From: Corallococcus macrosporus
Lineage (GTDB): Bacteria > Myxococcota > Myxococcia > Myxococcales > Myxococcaceae
Assembly: GCF_017302985.1 (NCBI RefSeq)
Contig: NZ_JAFIMU010000001.1
Span: forward strand, 32,239 to 96,238
Reading direction: 5' to 3'
Length of the DNA: 64,000 nucleotides
Shown here: positions 45,582 through 55,866 of the stretch, piece after piece
How the letters are laid out: the number at the start of each line of letters is the position of its first letter
Numbering within the stretch: position 1 is the first letter of the stretch
Position numbers and translations under genes: made by a program
The notes under the pieces: generated by a model
Seen by the model: the letters and a program-made list of their open reading frames with translations, nothing else
Told to the model about the DNA's origin: nothing
Database searches by the model: none

Positions 45582-46760
45582 ATGACCATGCGGCTCGCTC
45601 GGTGGAAGCGGTGGGTGGGAATGGTGGCCGGGGTGGGGCTCCTGGCCGGTTGCGCGGGGGCGCCGCTGTACGGCAACCCGGAGCTGCCCGCGGCGCCCCG
45701 TCAGCCGCCGGTGGATTACTTCCACGTGGACTGGTGGAAGGGGCTGGTCGACAAGGTCCCGTTGCTGGAGTACTCGCCGCGCGAGCCGGCCTCCCCGGTG
45801 TACGACCCGGAGAGCCGGAACGTCGTCGCCCAGACGCGTGACGGCTTCATCCGCGCGGTGGGCCCGGACGGGCAGGTGGCCTGGTCCCTCCAGACCGGGG
45901 CCCGGGCGCTCGCCGGCGGCATCGCCAGCGAGGGTGTCCTCTACATGCCGGGCGGTGACGGCGTGCTGTACGCGCTCGACGGCCGCACCGGCGCGGTGAA
46001 GTGGAAGTACGCCACCAACGAGTCGCTGGCCACGGTGCCGGTGCTCGCGGACGGCCTGGTGCTGGTGGCCACGGACACCGACACGGTGTTCGCGGTGAAG
46101 GCGTCGGACGGCACGTGGGTGTGGCAGTACCGGCGCGACCCGCCCTCCGGCTTCACCATCCGCGGCGCCTCCGCGCCGAAGGTGGACCAGGGCACCGCCT
46201 ACGTCGGCTTCTCCGACGGCTTCCTCGTCGCCCTCAAGCTGGAGGACGGCGGCGTCGTCTGGGAGAAGTCCCTGTCCGGCGCGGGCACGGAGTTCCTGGA
46301 CGTGGACACCACGCCGGCCATCGACTCGGCGGGGCGGCTCTACGTCGCGTCGTACAAGAACGGCCTGTACGCCCTGGAGGCGGACACCGGCGCCGTCATC
46401 TGGAACACCAGCGTGGGCGGCCTGACGTCGCTGCTGTCGCGCGGTGAAGTCGTGTTCGCCACGGGCGACGGCCGCGTGGACGCCTACCTGGGGGAGACGG
46501 GGAAGCTCATCTGGTCGCTCCCTCTCAAGGATAGGACGGCGCTCGCTCCCGTGTTGGCCCGGGGAATGCTCCTGGTGCCCAACGAGCGTGCGCTGCTGTT
46601 CGTGGACCCGACGACGGGCAAGACGCGCCTGTCGTGGAACCCGGGCACGGGCATCTCCGCGCCGCCGTTCGTCGTGGGCTCGCGGGTGTACGTGCTGTCC
46701 AACAACGCGTACCTGTACTCGCTGGACATGAACAACGTGAAGAAGGGGCCGCGCGGGTGA
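45582..46760 (+). CDS. bamB: BamB-like PQQ-repeat outer-membrane assembly lipoprotein
   Basis: A 392-residue lipoprotein with a lipobox ending in LLAGC at about residue 24. Eight-bladed-type propeller repeats (VVAQTRDGFIRAVGPDGQVAWSL; VLYALDGRTGAVKWKYATN; FVVGSRVYVLSNNAYLYSLD) match BamB. It is a non-essential component of the Bam outer-membrane assembly machine. Spacing of 7 nt after the YfgM-like gene, and a 4-nt overlap with the Nudix gene, indicate one operon. The order der-yfgM-bamB supports the assignment. Confidence 0.85.
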   Translation: MTMRLARWKRWVGMVAGVGLLAGCAGAPLYGNPELPAAPRQPPVDYFHVDWWKGLVDKVPLLEYSPREPASPVYDPESRNVVAQTRDGFIRAVGPDGQVAWSLQTGARALAGGIASEGVLYMPGGDGVLYALDGRTGAVKWKYATNESLATVPVLADGLVLVATDTDTVFAVKASDGTWVWQYRRDPPSGFTIRGASAPKVDQGTAYVGFSDGFLVALKLEDGGVVWEKSLSGAGTEFLDVDTTPAIDSAGRLYVASYKNGLYALEADTGAVIWNTSVGGLTSLLSRGEVVFATGDGRVDAYLGETGKLIWSLPLKDRTALAPVLARGMLLVPNERALLFVDPTTGKTRLSWNPGTGISAPPFVVGSRVYVLSNNAYLYSLDMNNVKKGPRG

Positions 46761-47194
46761 CGCGCGCCGTGCCCCGGACGGTGCGGGTGGTGGCCGCGCT
46801 GATTCCCCGGCCCGGCCCGGAAGACGGCGGGCCGCGGTACCTGGTCCAGCAGCGCCTCCCTGGCGGCAGCCGCGCGCTCCTCTGGGAGTTCCCCGGCGGC
46901 AAGGTGGAGGCGGGCGAAACGGACGAAGCCGCGCTCGCGCGCGAGTGCCGCGAGGAGCTGGACGTGGAGCTGTCCGTGGGCCGCCGCCTGTGGGAAGCCC
47001 GGCACACGTACCCGGACCTCACCGTGGAGCTGGTGCTGTACGCGGCCACGCTGGTGTCCGGCGAGCCGAAGCCGCTGGGCGCGCACCAGCTGGCGTTCCA
47101 CACGCCCACGGAGATGCAGGCGCTGCCGTTCTGCGAGGCGGACGTGCCGCTCGTGGACGACCTGTTGGCGGGAAGGCTGGGTGCGCTCGATTGA
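46757..47194 (+). CDS. Nudix hydrolase, MutT-like
   Basis: A 145-residue protein with a complete Nudix box: GGKVEAGETDEAALARECREELDVEL, in which REC-REE fits the catalytic consensus except that Asp replaces the usual Gly. MutT-type enzymes remove 8-oxo-dGTP. Its GTG start overlaps the bamB stop, and its stop overlaps the next ATG by 1 nt. Confidence 0.85.
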   Translation: MTRAVPRTVRVVAALIPRPGPEDGGPRYLVQQRLPGGSRALLWEFPGGKVEAGETDEAALARECREELDVELSVGRRLWEARHTYPDLTVELVLYAATLVSGEPKPLGAHQLAFHTPTEMQALPFCEADVPLVDDLLAGRLGALD

Positions 47195-48069
47195 TGCTGC
47201 TGCACACGTTCCAGCTCATCCCCGGCGTGGGGCCGTGGCGCGAGAAGGACCTGTGGTCCAAGGGCATCCGGACCTGGGATGACTTCCCGGACGGCGGCAT
47301 CGTCATCAGCCGCAAGGCGGACACGGTGGCCCGCCAGCGCATCGCGGAGGCGCGCGAGGCCCTGGCCCGGAAGGACCTGAAGGAGCTGGCCCGCATGGTG
47401 CCTCCGCGCGAGCACTGGCGCCTGTTCCCCGAGTTCCAGGACGACGCCGTCTACTTCGACATCGAGACGGACGGCAGCCAGACGCAGGTGCCCACGGTGG
47501 TGAGCCTCTTCGACGCCGCGGGGCTGCACGTCTTCATCCAGGGCCGGAACATGGACGCGCTGCCCGACGCGATGGCGAAGCGGCGGCTGTGGGTGACGTT
47601 CAACGGCTCGTGCTTCGACGTGCCGGTGCTGAAGGAGTACTTCGGCGCGAAGCACTTCCCGGTGCCGGAGGCGCATATCGATTTGCGCTTCGTCACGCGG
47701 CGGCTGGGGATGGGCGGCGGGCTGAAGGAGATCGAAGACAAGCTGGGCGTGGGCCGGCCGCCGCACCTGAAGGGCGTCAACGGCTACGACGCGGTGCTGC
47801 TGTGGCGCGCGTACCTGCGGCGCGGCGACGTGGAGGCCCTGCGCTACCTGGTGGAGTACAACCTCTACGACTCGTTCCAGCTCCGGTCGCTGATGGACCT
47901 CGCGTACAACAAGGGCGCGGACGACCTGAACCTGGACGTGCCCCGGCTGAAGGTGTTCGAGCGCGGGGATCTGCTCTACGACGTGAGCCGGCTGCTCCTG
48001 GAGCTGGGCCCCACCGAACGCGACCTGGACACGCTCGCGCGCGTCCGGGCCATGGAGCAGGATTCCTGA
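47194..48069 (+). CDS. RNase H-like 3'-5' exonuclease-domain protein (YprB-like)
   Basis: A 291-residue protein with an N-terminal helix-hairpin-helix-like part (FQLIPGVGPWREKDLWSKGI) and a DEDD-type exonuclease domain: YFDIETDG (motif I), TFNGSCFDVPVL (motif II) and YNLYDSFQL (motif III). It is the domain order of YprB-like proteins. The likely role is nucleic-acid trimming or repair, inferred from the fold. ATG 47194 overlaps the Nudix stop by 1 nt. Confidence 0.8.
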   Translation: MLLHTFQLIPGVGPWREKDLWSKGIRTWDDFPDGGIVISRKADTVARQRIAEAREALARKDLKELARMVPPREHWRLFPEFQDDAVYFDIETDGSQTQVPTVVSLFDAAGLHVFIQGRNMDALPDAMAKRRLWVTFNGSCFDVPVLKEYFGAKHFPVPEAHIDLRFVTRRLGMGGGLKEIEDKLGVGRPPHLKGVNGYDAVLLWRAYLRRGDVEALRYLVEYNLYDSFQLRSLMDLAYNKGADDLNLDVPRLKVFERGDLLYDVSRLLLELGPTERDLDTLARVRAMEQDS

Positions 48070-48080
48070 CCGGCCAGGTC

Positions 48081-49133
48081 GTGCCCTGGGTCGGCCGGCC
48101 GCGGCCCGGCACCCTCTGGGGCATCCCCAGCCGCCGCGTGGCGCTCACCCGGCTGACGGCGCTGCCGCTCACGGACGCGGAGTGGGCAGGGGACGGCTTT
48201 CTCCTGACGCCTTCGGGGGATGCGGTGGGGCTGGCCGTGGGCGCGCGGCGCGTCGCGGTGCTCGGGGCGCGGGAGGACTGGCCGCCCGCGCGTGCGCTGG
48301 AGCTGCCCCGGACGGCGCAGCTCGTGGCGCTGCATCCTTCGCTGCGGGGCGCGGCGGTGCTGGGACCGGGGCGGATTGAGATGGTGGGCCAGTCGCCTGA
48401 CGGCGGTCCTGTGGAGACGCCCGCTCGGGCCTGGACGCGGAACACGCAGGCGCTGGGGTTCGACGTCACCGGCCAGGGGCTGTGGACGAGCGGCGCGCGC
48501 GACGGGCGGGCGGCCGTGCACGTCCTGGATTCCCGAACGTTATCAGACGTCGCGGGGGCGGAGCCCGGGCTGCAGCTGGACACGCCGCCGCTGGGCGAGG
48601 ACGACCTGGACGGGCTGCACGAATGGATGCCGCACCCGCGCCTGCCGGTGATGGGCGTGGCGGTGAGCCAGGGCCAGGAGGGCACGTGGCTCACGTTCGT
48701 GGAGCGTGGCGCCGCGGGGCTGGTGCGCGGCGCGGTGGTGGCGTCGGTGGATGCGCCGTTCTATCCGGCGGGCTTCTTCCCGGATGGCTCGGGCTTCATC
48801 GGCGTGGGCGGCACGTGGGTGCGGCGCTGGACGTATCCGGACGCCCGGCAGGCGGCGGAGTTCCTGCTGCCGGAACAGGGCACGCTCGCCACGGGGTACT
48901 CCGGGCTGGTGACGGCGGGGGCGGTGCTGGTGGCGGTGGAGGACCTGTTGGAGGCGGGGGAGTGGTACCTGCTTCAGCTGGACCCCGGCTCGCTGCGGCC
49001 CGTGTGCGCGTGGGAGCTGCCGCTGTCCACGGAGGCCGTCACGTCGGTGCACCTGTTGCCCGGCGGCTTCGTGCTGTCGCCCGAGGACGGCCAGCTCTGG
49101 CGCCTGCCGGACGAGGTCCTTTCCGCGCGGTGA
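48081..49133 (+). CDS. Beta-propeller-like protein of unknown function
   Basis: About 350 residues starting at GTG 48081, 11 nt after the exonuclease gene. The sequence has beta-strand repeats of propeller type (TRNTQALGFDVTGQGLWTSG; FLLPEQGTLATGYSGLVTAGAVLVAVEDLLEAGEWYLLQLDPGSL) but no signal peptide, so it is probably cytoplasmic. Another GTG within the first 60 bases is possible. No family is recognised. Confidence 0.65.
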   Translation: MPWVGRPRPGTLWGIPSRRVALTRLTALPLTDAEWAGDGFLLTPSGDAVGLAVGARRVAVLGAREDWPPARALELPRTAQLVALHPSLRGAAVLGPGRIEMVGQSPDGGPVETPARAWTRNTQALGFDVTGQGLWTSGARDGRAAVHVLDSRTLSDVAGAEPGLQLDTPPLGEDDLDGLHEWMPHPRLPVMGVAVSQGQEGTWLTFVERGAAGLVRGAVVASVDAPFYPAGFFPDGSGFIGVGGTWVRRWTYPDARQAAEFLLPEQGTLATGYSGLVTAGAVLVAVEDLLEAGEWYLLQLDPGSLRPVCAWELPLSTEAVTSVHLLPGGFVLSPEDGQLWRLPDEVLSAR

Positions 49134-49202
49134 ACACCGGCCGCGCGGTTTGTTCACGCGCGCGTGGAATGGCTCGGAGGCCTGTCTGTAAGGTCCGGGA
49201 CC

Positions 49203-50084
49203 ATGAGCGATCCGAACTTCGTGAACCAGGGCCCAGGGGGAATCCCACCGCCGCCGGAGGCCGAGCCACCCAAGGCTCCCTCGCGGGGCAAGGTCATGGG
49301 CATCCTGGTCGCGCTGATTGTCCTGGGGGTGGTGGCGTCGTACTTCGGCCTGCGGCGTCAGTCCGAGCAGCCGCCCGTGGTGACGGCGCCCCCGGTCGTG
49401 GACGCGGGCGTGGCGGAAGCGCCTCCGGAGATTTCATTGCCGGAGAGCGACGGGCGGATCCGCGACCTGGTGGGCAAGCTGTCGGTGGATCCGGAGCTGG
49501 CACGGTGGCTCCAGGAGCGCGACCTGGCGCGCCGGTTCACGGCGTCCGTGAGCAACATCGCCGACGGTGAGAGCCCTCGGGCCTCGCTGTTGTTCATGGC
49601 GCCCGCGGGGGCGTTCCAGGTGGGCGCGGCCGGAGCGGACGGGCGCTCGGAGATCGCGCCGCTGAGCTACGCGCGCTACGACCTGGTGGCCCGGGTGCTG
49701 GGCTCGCTGGACGCATCCGGCGCGGCGATGGTGTACCGGGAGCTGAAGCCGCTCATCGACCAGGCGTACCGGGAGATCGCGCCGCCGAGCCAGGGCTTCG
49801 AGACAGCCTTTGGCCGGGCCATCCAGCATCTGCTGGCGGTGCCGGTGCCACAGGGGCCGGTGGAGGTGCTGCCCAAGGGAGCGTTGTATGTCTATGCGTC
49901 GCCGGAGCTGGAGGGGCTGAGCAGGGCCCAGAAGCACCTGCTGCGGATGGGCCCGGGGAACATGCGGATCATCCAGGCGAAGCTGCGGGAGCTCCGCACG
50001 GCGCTGAACCTGCCGACCCCGGCGCCGGCCACGCCCGAGCCGTTGCCGGATCAGGCGCCGGGGCAGTCAGAAACCCAGGAATGA
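49203..50084 (+). CDS. DUF3014-like membrane-anchored protein
   Basis: A 293-residue protein with a Pro-rich N-terminus, one membrane helix (VMGILVALIVLGVVASYFGL, about 32-51), a linker with VVTAPPVVDAG and a helical periplasmic domain containing IRDLVGKLSVDPELARWLQERDLARRFTASVSNIADGESPR, the DUF3014 pattern. Function unknown. ATG 49203. It ends 3 nt before the stop of a convergent lipoprotein gene. Confidence 0.8.
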   Translation: MSDPNFVNQGPGGIPPPPEAEPPKAPSRGKVMGILVALIVLGVVASYFGLRRQSEQPPVVTAPPVVDAGVAEAPPEISLPESDGRIRDLVGKLSVDPELARWLQERDLARRFTASVSNIADGESPRASLLFMAPAGAFQVGAAGADGRSEIAPLSYARYDLVARVLGSLDASGAAMVYRELKPLIDQAYREIAPPSQGFETAFGRAIQHLLAVPVPQGPVEVLPKGALYVYASPELEGLSRAQKHLLRMGPGNMRIIQAKLRELRTALNLPTPAPATPEPLPDQAPGQSETQE

Positions 50085-50087
50085 CGG

Positions 50088-50645
50088 CTACTTGTGCTTC
50101 TTCTTGCCGCCCTTGGCGGGGGGCGGCGGAGGCTTGGGCTTCTCCTTGTCGCCGATGATCTGGAACGAGGCCCGGAGGTCATCCACGTCACGGCCGCGCG
50201 CGTCCTGGAACGCCGAGCCCGTCTGGGCGTCCACGACGAGGGTGTACGAGTAGCCCGTCTTGAGCGGCTGCGGCAGGTGGATGCGGTACACGAGGCCGTC
50301 GTCGGCCTCGGACACGGAGTCATCGGAAACCATGGCCCGGTCGGCTTCGTCCATCAGCCGGACGCGGTAGTTCTTGAGGCCCAGGGTGGTGCGAAGCTCC
50401 AGGTCGGAGGTGGGCTCCACGAGCGGCTTTTCCTCCAGGGCCAGCGGGATGAGCGCCATGCCGGCGTCGGGCGACTGGTACTGGAGCGTGAAGACCACGG
50501 CCTCGGGGGCCGCATCCGGGGTCGACGTGGCGCTGGTGGCGCCGCCATCCACGGGCCCCTGGGGCGTCTTGTCGGGACAGCCCGTCAGCAGGGCCGCGGT
50601 AAGGCCGCACAGCGCGGCGAGTCCGGTTCGTCGGAAGAGGCGCAT
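50088..50645 (-). CDS. Small lipoprotein of unknown function
   Basis: A 185-residue protein with a basic N-terminus, hydrophobic signal and lipobox ending LLTGC at about residue 23. The mature part is beta-rich (EAVVFTLQYQSPDAGMALIPLALEE...YRVRLMDEADRAMVSDDSVSEADDGLVYRIHLP) and ends in a Pro/Lys tail (KPKPPPPPAKGGKKKHK). No family is recognised. Transcription is leftward, divergent from a small Cys-rich lipoprotein. Confidence 0.75.
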   Translation of the reverse strand: MRLFRRTGLAALCGLTAALLTGCPDKTPQGPVDGGATSATSTPDAAPEAVVFTLQYQSPDAGMALIPLALEEKPLVEPTSDLELRTTLGLKNYRVRLMDEADRAMVSDDSVSEADDGLVYRIHLPQPLKTGYSYTLVVDAQTGSAFQDARGRDVDDLRASFQIIGDKEKPKPPPPPAKGGKKKHK

Positions 50646-51144
50646 GAGGCGGCAAGGTACGTTCCGGAGCCGGGCTCGGGAAGCACGAGATGCCAGAGCC
50701 CGTGGGCCGGCGGTGGGTGGCCGACGGTATCCTGAGCAATGGGCGGCGCATGGCGCGGCGTCCGTGAAGCCTTGGGGAACGCCTGGCCTAAACGTCTGAT
50801 AAGAAGCGTTATGTAAACTGAGCCTCTGGGGTCCCTTGGGGGTTCATTGGGGTCCGCCCCCTGCTCGTCGCCCTGGCGCCATCCACCGTGTTTCCGCCGG
50901 TTCCGGCTCATCACGAGGCTCCTCCGGCGCATGGACTCCACGCATTCCGGGGCCGAACCTGTGCCACCGGCGTGTCGGCTGTCCCGGGCTGCTGGTGGCC
51001 GACGCGTGCCTCATCCTCTCTGAACGTGCGGCGGGATCCGGCGGGCAATTACACTCAAGCCCGACCTCGCGAGGGCAGTACACTCAAACAAATTCGACCG
51101 TCTCGTGTACGCGAGACACCTTTGAATTTGAAAGTGAGAGCACG
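50646..51144. other. Intergenic region with AT-rich and repeat-bearing segments
   Basis: About 500 bases between two divergent genes. The region from about 50785 to 50820 and that from about 51045 to 51140 are AT-richer than the flanks. The second contains palindromes and a direct repeat, listed separately. I see no protein-coding pattern and no clear -35/-10 pair. Confidence 0.5.
51050..51117. promoter_or_regulatory. Palindromes and direct repeat upstream of a small lipoprotein gene
   Basis: TACACTCAA occurs twice (51050-51058 and 51079-51087) in the same orientation, with CCTCGCGAGG (51065-51074), a perfect palindrome, between them. GTCTCG (51100-51105) and CGAGAC (51112-51117) form a further inverted repeat. 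The cluster lies 28-95 nt upstream of the ATG at 51145. It may be a regulator site. Confidence 0.45.
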
Positions 51145-51453
51145 ATGCAGAAAAGAACGACCCACGCCATGCTTCCGCTCCTCCTTGCGTTGTCGGTTTC
51201 TCTCCTCACCTCGGGGTGCGGAGCCGATGAGAACGCTTCTGCGTCAGTCGATCGGCCCCCTGCCACGAATGCGCGCGCTTACAGCTCCTTTGACGCTGAG
51301 GGGATCTGGCAGCGGGTCGGCTATTGCACCACGTCGTGCCCTCCCGATGAATGCTGGCCCCCCGTGAATCCGGACGGTCAAGATTGCAGTCCGGTGGGCG
51401 CTACTTGCTTCTTTGCCAGTGGTACGACCCGTACTGCATGGAAGTGCGAGTAG
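51145..51453 (+). CDS. Small cysteine-rich lipoprotein
   Basis: A 102-residue secreted protein with a signal and lipobox (LLTSGC at about residue 25). The mature part is short and has seven Cys, including CTTSCPPDECWPP and DCSPVGATCFF, and ends in WKCE. These could form disulfides. No family is recognised; such proteins are common among secreted accessory peptides of myxobacteria. ATG 51145 follows an AT-rich leader. Downstream comes a chromate transporter in the same direction after about 150 nt. Confidence 0.75.
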   Translation: MQKRTTHAMLPLLLALSVSLLTSGCGADENASASVDRPPATNARAYSSFDAEGIWQRVGYCTTSCPPDECWPPVNPDGQDCSPVGATCFFASGTTRTAWKCE

Positions 51454-51606
51454 GCACAGCCCACTCACACCAGTTGAATTCAGCCTGGAAGTCTCCGTGC
51501 GCCCCACCGCACGGAGGCTTCGGCGGCCCACCCGGACCGGAGACGCGCGCGTACGAGGTCCATGCCGCGATTCAGCGGAAGTTCTACGCCGAGGGTGAGG
51601 CCACGC

Positions 51607-52775
<1,169 letters not shown>

Positions 52776-52779
<4 letters not shown>

Positions 52780-53921
52780 AGCCCTTGAACCTGCACCGGC
52801 ATGGATCGGTTCGTCGTGGTCCCGTCCCCGAGCCCGCCAGATCCGTTGAAGCCCCAGGCCCAGACAGTGCCAAGCGTATCCATGGCCAGGACGTGGTTGC
52901 TCCCCGACACGAAGACGTAGAGTCCAGGAACGCCCTGCACTTGAACCGGCAGGCGCCGGTCCACCTCCGTTCCGTCTCCCAACTGGCCAAGGCTGTTCGA
53001 GCCCCAGGTCCACAGGGTGGAGTCCAGCTTCAGTGCCACGAAGTGGTCGGCACCTGAAACGACGACCGCCGCGGTTCCAAAAGCCCCCTGCACCTGTACC
53101 GGCGTGGAACTGGAGGTCGTCGTTCCGTTCCCCAGCTGGCCCTGGCTGTTGTCCCCCCAGGCCCACAGGGTGCCGTCCAACTGCGCCACCACGGTGCTGC
53201 GGTTGCCGGCAGCGACGCTGATGATGTTGGTGAGCCCCTGAACCTGTGCTGGCGTCGACCTGGACGTCGTCGTGCCATCGCCCAGTTGGCCGTGAAAATT
53301 GCCGCCCCAGGACCAGACGGTACCGCCCGCCTTCAGCGCCACGGTGTGGTGGGCGCCTGCGGCGAGAGCGATGGTCCCGTTGAGGCCCTGGACCTGAACC
53401 GGTGTTTGGCCGTAGCCGCTCCCCCAGGCCCAGACCGTGTTGTTCGCCTTCAGTGCAACGGAGTAGCCGTTACCCGCGGCGACGGCGACCACCCCGGTGA
53501 GGCCTTGCACCCGGACAGGAGTGGACCGATCGGTCGTGGTCCCGTCACCCAGCTGGCCGTTGGCATTGTTTCCCCAGGCCCAGACGATGTCATTCGACTT
53601 GATGGCCAGGCTATGGGTCGCGCCCGCGGCGACATCGGTCACCCCGGTGAGGCCCTGCACGTGCACCGGCGTTGAGCGATCGATCGTCGTCCCGTCGCCC
53701 AGCTGGCCGTTGGCGTTGTAGCCCCAGGTCCAGACGGTGCCATCCACCTTCAAGGAGATGGAATGGGCCTCGCCTGCAGCGAGCATGAGCGTGACGGGGT
53801 TGCCCGAAAGCTTTTGCTGGATGACGTCCTGCGCGCGGCCCGGCTCGCCCTCCGCGCGCCATGCAGCCACCACCAGCCCCAAAGCCAGGCAGAGCCACCC
53901 ACTTCGGCTGTATCGCCTCAT
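52776..53921 (-). CDS. Exported RCC1-repeat protein
   Basis: A 381-residue protein with a signal peptide (cut near RAEGE) followed by about seven RCC1-like repeats of about 50 residues, each with the pattern VAAGxxHSxALKxdGTVWxWGxNxxGQLGDGTTxxRSTPVxVQGL. It should form a seven-bladed propeller on the cell surface or outside. Bacterial RCC1 proteins are common in myxobacteria; their ligands are unknown. The C-terminal stop overlaps the chrA stop. Confidence 0.85.
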
Positions 53922-53958
53922 GACGTTCTCCCCAGGGTAAGCGATTCAACGCCCGCAC

Positions 53959-54786
53959 TCACCCCATGCGCAGACGGTCGAACTCCACAGCGCAGTGCGC
54001 GGAGAATACCTTCACCTCGTGGCCGTGGTCGCGCATCAGGCCTCGCAGCCGCTCCTGGTTCTGGAGCCGCGCGGCGTTGTCCACCGACTTCAGCTTCTGG
54101 AACAGCGCCACGCCCCACGGGCTTCGCGGCGCCATCAGGTCCACCTCGCGGTAGCTGAAGTATGCGTCCCCGGCGTGCAACATCCACCCTCCGGGCCCCT
54201 TCACAGCGACGCCGCAGTGCCCCGCCGTGTGGCCCGTCAGCGGCACCAGCAGCACCTCCGCGTCCAGGCCTGGAATCACCCGCACCGACTCGAAGCCGAA
54301 CCAGCGCTCCCCGTCCACGGCGTACCGGTTCCACTTCGGCCCGTGTGACCACTGGACCGGCTTGTACCCGAACTTCGCGCCGGCCTGCGGCGGCACCATG
54401 GCGGCGGCGTGCTCATCCCCGAAGACGTGCACTTGGGCGTCCGGGAAGTCCGCCAGCCCTCCGACATGATCCAGGTCCAGGTGCGTGGGCACGATGTGCC
54501 TCACGTCCTCGCGCTTGAAGCCCAGGCGCTCCACCTGGGCCAGCGCCGTCTCCGATGGGTCCAGCCGGGGCGCGTTCCGCTTCACGAAGCGCTGGCCCAG
54601 CCGGCCCTTCGCGTCCTGCACATCCCGGGTCCCCAGCCCCGTGTCCACGAGGACCAGCCCCCGCGACGTCTCCAGCAGCAGGCAATGGCAGACCATCCGG
54701 GCCCGCTCGAACAGCCCGCCCGAGCCCGTGACGAACCGGGCGCTGGCGGGACACAGGGTTCCGCAGTTGAGGTGGTGGATTCGCAT
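53959..54786 (-). CDS. Metallo-beta-lactamase-fold hydrolase (lactonase-like)
   Basis: A 275-residue MBL-fold enzyme. Zinc-binding motifs: THLDLDHVGG (about residue 100), LTGHTAGHCGV (His), LHAGDAYF (Asp) and FSAHCAVEF (His). The LDLD variant of the usual HxHxDH is a common subgroup. N-acyl-homoserine-lactone lactonase activity is possible but unproven; many members are general hydrolases. ATG 54786 is used. A longer open frame running to 58263 is not a gene. It is divergent from the AraC gene. Confidence 0.8.
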   Translation of the reverse strand: MRIHHLNCGTLCPASARFVTGSGGLFERARMVCHCLLLETSRGLVLVDTGLGTRDVQDAKGRLGQRFVKRNAPRLDPSETALAQVERLGFKREDVRHIVPTHLDLDHVGGLADFPDAQVHVFGDEHAAAMVPPQAGAKFGYKPVQWSHGPKWNRYAVDGERWFGFESVRVIPGLDAEVLLVPLTGHTAGHCGVAVKGPGGWMLHAGDAYFSYREVDLMAPRSPWGVALFQKLKSVDNAARLQNQERLRGLMRDHGHEVKVFSAHCAVEFDRLRMG

Positions 54787-54891
54787 GCCCGGCAAGGTAC
54801 GAATCGGCGCCCCGTGCCCGATTGGAGAATTCGGCCATGCGCCCCGGCCCGGGTTGAAGCAGGAGGCCGTCCGTCCCATGCTTGCTCGCGC

Positions 54892-55668
54892 ATGACCGCC
54901 CCACCCGCCACCGCGCTGGCCCCCAGCGCCGACCTGTCCCGCTTCGTCCAGCGCGTGCGGGTCCTGTGGCGGGGGCCCTCGCAGGCCCCCTATGTCCGCC
55001 TGCCGGACGGCACCGTGGAGCTGGTGGTCCGCGTCACCTCCACCACCTGCGACGTGCACGCCCTGGGGCCCCGCGAGCAGGTGGTGCGCAAGGCGCCCTC
55101 GGAGGTGCCGCCCGACACGCTGGGCATCCAGTTCAAGCCCGGAGGCGCCTACCCCTTCTTCGGCCTGCCCATGTCGGAGCTGGCCCACCGCTCGCTTTCC
55201 ATCGACACGCTCTGGGGCAAGGCGGACGGCGCCCGGCTCCGGGACTCCCTGGCCCGGGCCGCCACCTCCCATGCCCGCCTGCGCACCCTGGAGGCGGCGC
55301 TCGTGGACCGGCTCCATCGCGACGACGTCTTCGAGCCGGCCGCCGCGTACCTCGTGCGGCGCGGCATCCGGTTGCTCTCCGGCGCCGTGGACATCCCCCG
55401 CGTCGCGGATCTGGCCCGCACCCTGGGCGTGAGCGAGCGGCACCTGCGCCGCGCCTTCGATGACGTGCTGGGCATGGGACCCAAGGCCTATGCCCGGCTC
55501 GTGCGCTTCCAGCGCGCGCTCCAGGCGTCCCGCGCGCAGGGCGCACGGCCAGACTGGGGCGCCATCGCCGCAGGTGCCGGGTACTATGATCAGGCCCACC
55601 TCATCGCGGACTTCCGGGCCGTGCTGGGCACCACTCCGGGCGCGTGGACGCGGGCCCGGGCAGCCTGA
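54892..55668 (+). CDS. AraC-family transcriptional regulator
   Basis: A 258-residue regulator. The N-terminal part (about 1-150) is a sensor of the type with YVRLPDGTVELVVRV and FKPGGAYPFFGLPMSEL. The C-terminal part (about 160-255) is a double helix-turn-helix AraC domain (VADLARTLGVSERHLRRAFDDVLGMGPKAYARLVRFQRAL; then GAGYYDQAHLIADFRAVLGTTP). The ligand is unknown. It is transcribed divergently from the MBL-fold gene and may control it or the S46 peptidase downstream. Confidence 0.9.
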   Translation: MTAPPATALAPSADLSRFVQRVRVLWRGPSQAPYVRLPDGTVELVVRVTSTTCDVHALGPREQVVRKAPSEVPPDTLGIQFKPGGAYPFFGLPMSELAHRSLSIDTLWGKADGARLRDSLARAATSHARLRTLEAALVDRLHRDDVFEPAAAYLVRRGIRLLSGAVDIPRVADLARTLGVSERHLRRAFDDVLGMGPKAYARLVRFQRALQASRAQGARPDWGAIAAGAGYYDQAHLIADFRAVLGTTPGAWTRARAA

Positions 55669-55866
55669 GCCGCTTCGGACGCGGTGCGTCGGGACGCGGC
55701 GGGTGGGAAATCCGCCTGCCTGCCAGGGGTCCTTGGGAATCGTTCTGGCGCTCGGACGTTGTGCTGCTGGCGTGGGCGTTTTCCCAGCTTGACCGCCGCT
55801 GAGGCATCCCTCACAAACGCCCCGTCCCCGCGGGCTCCGTTCCCGCGGCCCGAAAGGATCCCATTC

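Noticed and set aside
51041..51120. CRISPR-like or attachment-site repeats upstream of the Cys-rich lipoprotein.
   Set aside because: Only two short direct repeats, and no cas, integrase or tRNA nearby.
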